From an uncultured Deferribacteraceae bacterium (lineage in GTDB: Bacteria > Chrysiogenota > Deferribacteres > CAMZNJ01): a stretch of DNA of 33,856 nt. The notes under the pieces are model-generated. The model did not search any database. It had not been told where the DNA came from and saw only the letters and a list, made by a program, of their open reading frames with translations. The stretch's first letter is position 1; every line of letters starts with the position of its first letter. The position numbers and the translations under genes are program-made. Shown here piece after piece: positions 30,663 to 33,856 of the stretch. The stretch is from positions 1-33,856 of the forward strand of contig CAMZNS010000039.1 of NCBI GenBank assembly GCA_947313855.1. Reading direction: 5' to 3'.

Positions 30663-31217
30663 ATGTTCAACATCTTGAAAGGGAGTAGCAAAGCCATACG
30701 TGTTGTTGTGTTGTCCGACACACACATTTGGCGAAACGCCGCCGCATCCATGCCCAAAAGCTTCTGCGACGATGCTTACGGAGCGGACATGATTATTCAT
30801 GCTGGAGACTTGACATCCGGTAGCGTTATCGATAGCCTAAAGGAGCTATCCAACACGGTGTTTGCCGTTCGTGGCAACAACGATATGGGCAGTGTAAAAC
30901 TTGCTGACAAAAGTCTTTACGAGCTCCCCGACGACCTAGATATCACCGTTGGAGGCATTCATATCGGCGTCAATCATGGCTCAGGATCGTACTACGATAT
31001 TCCGCAAAGGCTGGCACGACGATACAAAAACCACGCCTTCGACATCATCATATTCGGACACAGCCACAGGGTGCACATCAAAAAAGAACAACTTAACGGC
31101 AAAGAAACACTATTCCTCAACCCCGGCTCACTAATCGAACCACGAACAGGGCTAGCAACATACGCCGTCTTAGACATACTCGACAACGAATACACATGCC
31201 AACACAAATATATTTAA
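30663..31217 (+). CDS. YfcE/MJ0936-type metallophosphoesterase
   Basis: A 184-residue calcineurin-like phosphodiesterase with the full set of metal ligands: VLSDTHIW, HAGDLTSG, RGNNDMG, VNHGSG, FGHSHR and a terminal LNPGS. Small stand-alone enzymes of this type hydrolyse phosphodiesters in vitro; the cellular substrate is not established. The ATG lies 8 nt after the pepV stop and is preceded by a G-rich ribosome binding site (AGGGGGGAAC), so it is certainly in the same operon. Confidence 0.92.
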   Translation: MFNILKGSSKAIRVVVLSDTHIWRNAAASMPKSFCDDAYGADMIIHAGDLTSGSVIDSLKELSNTVFAVRGNNDMGSVKLADKSLYELPDDLDITVGGIHIGVNHGSGSYYDIPQRLARRYKNHAFDIIIFGHSHRVHIKKEQLNGKETLFLNPGSLIEPRTGLATYAVLDILDNEYTCQHKYI

Positions 31218-31307
31218 ACAACAAAACGAAAACAAACTGAAACCATACAAAACCCCGAACAATACCTCCAAAACCTCACCCTGGGAATGTATGCACAGGA
31301 GAAACAT

Positions 31308-32264
31308 ATGAGTTATTACGACTTGACATCCATCGAAGCGGAATACGACATGGTTATCATCGGCGGTGGACCAGCAGGGTGTACGGCCGCTATTTACGGG
31401 AAAAGGGACGATCTGAGCGTACTCATTCTAGAAAAACAGTTCATGGGTGGGGCTCTCATAACAACATACGAAGTGGAAAACTACCCCGGAATACCCGAAA
31501 CAATTAGCGGCGTGGATCTTGCAAAAAGATTCTACCAACACGCCGAAAACCTAGGGGCACACATCCGAAATGGAACATGCACCAATATCGAAATGGACGG
31601 CAATATCAAACTTGTGCACGTTGACGGCATGGACAAACCTATTCGTGCAAAAACAATCATCCTATGCACCGGTGCCTCACCACGACTCCCTGGAGCCACC
31701 AACGAAGACAAATTCTTCGGCAAAGGGTTATCGGTCTGTGCAACATGTGACGGAACATTCTACAAAGGCAAAACCGTTGCCGTTATCGGCGGAGGCGATG
31801 CCGCTGTGGAGGAGGGGGAATACCTAACTCGACATGTGGACAAAATATTCCTCATACACAGACGTGTCGGCTTCAGAGCCGCAAAAGTTGCCCTGGATAG
31901 ATTCCTAGGATCACCAAAAGTCGAAACAATACTCGACACTGTTGTGAAATCCATGGAGGGGGATCCCTACCTCGAAACACTCATCCTAGAAAATACCAAA
32001 ACAGGGGAAACAACAGAACTCAAAGTTGACGGACTCTTCGTATTCGTCGGATCAACCGCCAACAGTCAAGGATTCGAAAACATGGCAACAGAGATAGACG
32101 CCAATGGCTACTTTATCACTGACAACCTCATGAACACAGGAGTCGAAGGGGTGTTTGCCGCCGGAGACTGTCGCAAAAAAGAGGTCTACCAAATCACTAC
32201 AGCAACAAACGACGGCACCTTAGCCGCCAAAGGTGCAACGAAGTTTATCATCGAAAACTTTTAA
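31308..32264 (+). CDS. trxB: Thioredoxin reductase
   Basis: A 318-residue flavoprotein that passes electrons from NADPH through FAD to thioredoxin. It has the FAD loop IIGGGPAGCTAA, the redox pair CATC (C144, C147), the second nucleotide loop IGGGDAAVEEGEYL, and FAAGDCR near the C-terminus. The HRRVGFRA segment fits the NADPH ribose-phosphate site. I use ATG 31308 with AGGAG 6 nt upstream; an ATG at 31287 would add seven residues before the conserved start. No thioredoxin gene is in the window. It follows the phosphoesterase after a 90-bp A/C-rich gap without visible features. Confidence 0.93.
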   Translation: MSYYDLTSIEAEYDMVIIGGGPAGCTAAIYGKRDDLSVLILEKQFMGGALITTYEVENYPGIPETISGVDLAKRFYQHAENLGAHIRNGTCTNIEMDGNIKLVHVDGMDKPIRAKTIILCTGASPRLPGATNEDKFFGKGLSVCATCDGTFYKGKTVAVIGGGDAAVEEGEYLTRHVDKIFLIHRRVGFRAAKVALDRFLGSPKVETILDTVVKSMEGDPYLETLILENTKTGETTELKVDGLFVFVGSTANSQGFENMATEIDANGYFITDNLMNTGVEGVFAAGDCRKKEVYQITTATNDGTLAAKGATKFIIENF

Positions 32265-32276
32265 GTGGGTATCACA

Positions 32277-33233
32277 ATGCTTGATGGACAAGGGAACAAA
32301 CTCAACACATCTAGCATAACCATACCAAAACTAGACCCTGCTAGGGTGGTGAAGGTTATGGCTACTGTCGCAACTACTATTGCAACTACTATGCCGATGC
32401 TGATGTCGATGCTGGTGCCGATGCTGATGTCGATGCTGGTGCCAGTAATGATGCTAGTAATTGTGCCGCTAGCAATAAACCTCACACACCCTAGCACCCT
32501 CTATGCTCAAGGGGGAAACGCTGGGTACGCCATAAACAACTCACCCGGCGGGGGAACAGCCATCCACCTATCCACAATACTGAGCTCCGTATACATCGTA
32601 AAGGAAGCACTCGCCTGTCTGAGCGACGCGGAGAGTGACCGAGTTGCAACGGTAACGGTGTGCAACCGCAAGAGCACCGTGTGGAGTAGCACAAGCATCG
32701 GGCACATCGGTATTTACGCCAAGCTAGCAGCACAACAGGAAAACCTAACACATGGCGATGAGTTGCCACTAATTAGCATCACGCAGTTCGACATCGCCCT
32801 AAGGGTGAAAAACCTGAAACCGTCGGGTATCGGTCGGAACTTCACCATCCCAAGTGGGGAGCAATCGATCACCCTGTACGCCTTCTCCGATATCCAAACA
32901 GCAATCTACCCCACCAACATACTGCACGTATGGGTGTACAAGGGGATGGTTGCCGCAGAGATACCACTCAACGTTGGCAGTGCAAGTTGGCGGACGTACT
33001 CATCCAAAATTATCGAAGGCACCGAAAGGGGGGGCTGGAGCGTGTACATCTACCATATCAAAGACGGGGGGGGAGCACAGGATGCCACAATGAAATCGCT
33101 GTTCGGGTTTTACACCACCGATACGAGATCGCTAAACAACGACGGGAGTATCCTGTCGCAAGGGGCAAATATTGTGCGGAACAACGCAAAAACAGCGACG
33201 CTACTGGGCACATACTCGTTTACGGTGAACTAG
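32277..33233 (+). CDS. Exported protein with DUF2914-like C-terminus and repeat-built signal peptide
   Basis: A 318-residue protein. The N-terminus carries an unusually long hydrophobic stretch (about residues 28-66) rich in Met, Leu and Val, built partly from a 24-bp DNA repeat. A likely signal peptidase site (TLYA before QGG) follows. The C-terminal part (YAFSDIQTA, HVWVYKGMVAAEIPLNVG, WRTYSSK, GGWSVYI) matches what I remember of the DUF2914 domain; function unknown. The ATG is only 12 nt after the trxB stop with a weak ribosome binding site (GTGGGT). Seven-G (33028-33034) and eight-G (33066-33073) tracts occur in the last third, where slippage would truncate or extend the protein. The stop is followed directly by the terminal repeat array. 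Confidence 0.75.
   Translation: MLDGQGNKLNTSSITIPKLDPARVVKVMATVATTIATTMPMLMSMLVPMLMSMLVPVMMLVIVPLAINLTHPSTLYAQGGNAGYAINNSPGGGTAIHLSTILSSVYIVKEALACLSDAESDRVATVTVCNRKSTVWSSTSIGHIGIYAKLAAQQENLTHGDELPLISITQFDIALRVKNLKPSGIGRNFTIPSGEQSITLYAFSDIQTAIYPTNILHVWVYKGMVAAEIPLNVGSASWRTYSSKIIEGTERGGWSVYIYHIKDGGGAQDATMKSLFGFYTTDTRSLNNDGSILSQGANIVRNNAKTATLLGTYSFTVN
32366..32456 (+). repeat. In-frame repeats building the signal peptide core
   Basis: A 12-bp repeat (GCAACTACTATT-like, 32366-32391) is followed by two full copies and a partial copy of the 24-mer starting CCGATGCTGATGTCG. They encode ATTIATTM and then MLMSMLVP twice, so hydrophobic core length depends on copy number. Confidence 0.93.
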
Positions 33234-33236
33234 GGA

Positions 33237-33856
33237 CGCAGTGGCGTTGGGACGTCACGCAGTCACGTCACGCCACGCCACACCACGTAGTCACGTCACG
33301 TCACGCCACGCCACGCAGTCACGCCACGCCACGCCACGCCACGCCACGCCACGCCACGCAGTCACGTCACGCCACGCAGTCACGCCACACAGTCACGCCA
33401 CGCCACGCCACGCAGTCACGCCACACAGTCACGCCACGCCACGCAGTCACGTCACGCCACGCCACGCAGTCACATCACGCCACGCCACGCAGTCACGTCA
33501 CGCCACGCCACGCAGTCACGCCACGCCACGCAGTCACGTCACGCCACGCAGTCACGCCACGCAGTCACGCCACGCAGTCACGTCACGCCACGCCACGCCA
33601 CACAGTCACGTCACGCCACGCCACGCAGTCACGCCACGCCACACAGTCACGTCACGCCACACAGTCACATCACGCCACACAGTCACGCCACGCCACGCAG
33701 TCACGTCACGCAGTCACGCCACGCCACACAGTCACGCCACGCCACGCAGTCACGCCACGCCACACAGTCACATCACGCCACACAGCGACGCCACGCCACA
33801 CCACGCCACGCCGGCCCGCCACGCCCCCCCGCCACGCCCCCCCACCCCCCCCCCCC
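33237..33856. repeat. Terminal CACGY / CACGCAGT tandem array running to the window end
   Basis: About 600 bp made almost entirely of the pentamers CACGC and CACGT (occasionally CACAC) and the octamer CACGCAGT (or CACACAGT), in irregular order with local higher-order duplications. G is nearly confined to the CACG and CAGT contexts, so the plus strand is strongly C+A-rich. There is no spacer/repeat alternation as in CRISPR and no open frame I would believe. The last 40 bases degrade into C runs and end in 12 C, which looks like an assembly edge. Confidence 0.93.

Noticed and set aside
33237-33856. CRISPR array
   Set aside because: Units of 5 and 8 bp follow each other with no unique spacers, and no cas gene is in the window.
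33800-33856. Telomere or hairpin end of a linear replicon
   Set aside because: The degraded C runs look like low-quality assembly at a contig edge. Nothing indicates a hairpin end.

Overview
This window is a 33.9-kb piece of a bacterial chromosome, probably one end of a contig because it finishes in a repeat array and a run of 12 C. Lipoproteins with lipoboxes, an RlpA-type DPBB-SPOR protein, a PnrA/BMP nucleoside receptor and an oxygen-sensitive glycyl radical enzyme point to a diderm, anaerobic or microaerobic bacterium. A host-associated spirochaete is my best guess, but nothing in the window proves the taxon. I see no rRNA, tRNA, transposase, phage or CRISPR genes.

Layout. (1) Positions 2-6984, minus strand: one operon behind a perfect TTGACA-17-TATAAT promoter. 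It encodes a nucleoside-binding lipoprotein (PnrA), a YjjI-family glycyl radical enzyme, its YjjW-type activase, and the ATPase and two permeases of a nucleoside ABC importer. (2) 7131-9122, minus: a ComEC-like DNA-uptake channel with an Asn-Thr-Thr repeat insert, preceded by a 12-bp repeat array. (3) 9460-16326, plus: a promoter, then an unknown polytopic membrane protein, gpsA, polA and an RluD-type pseudouridine synthase. (4) 16392-20288, plus: leucyl aminopeptidase (pepA) and a bacterial STT3/PglB oligosaccharyltransferase. (5) 20673-22058: RlpA. (6) 22059-22694: non-coding, with a candidate structured RNA, a 19-bp palindrome and a 14-bp repeat. (7) 22695-27997: miaB, a minus-strand lipoprotein, a VUT/YhhQ transporter, an orphan MalK/UgpC-type ATPase and a TrmN6-like methyltransferase. 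(8) 28073-33233: a small unknown protein, Nudix hydrolase, PepV-like dipeptidase, YfcE-like phosphoesterase, thioredoxin reductase and an exported DUF2914-like protein. (9) 33234-33856: a CACGY/CACGCAGT repeat array.

Four themes stand out. First, a PglB-type oligosaccharyltransferase has all its signature motifs, and the exported proteins near it carry D/E-X-N-X-S/T sequons (RlpA one, the lipoprotein two). This suggests N-glycosylation of the envelope. Second, YjjI/YjjW sit inside a nucleoside-import operon, paralleling the E. coli placement of yjjI beside the deo genes. Third, frame-preserving tandem repeats have expanded inside at least nine otherwise ordinary housekeeping genes, non-coding gaps carry their own arrays, and G7-G8 tracts are frequent. 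Fourth, the plus strand switches abruptly between G+T-rich and A+C-rich blocks, including inside single genes.
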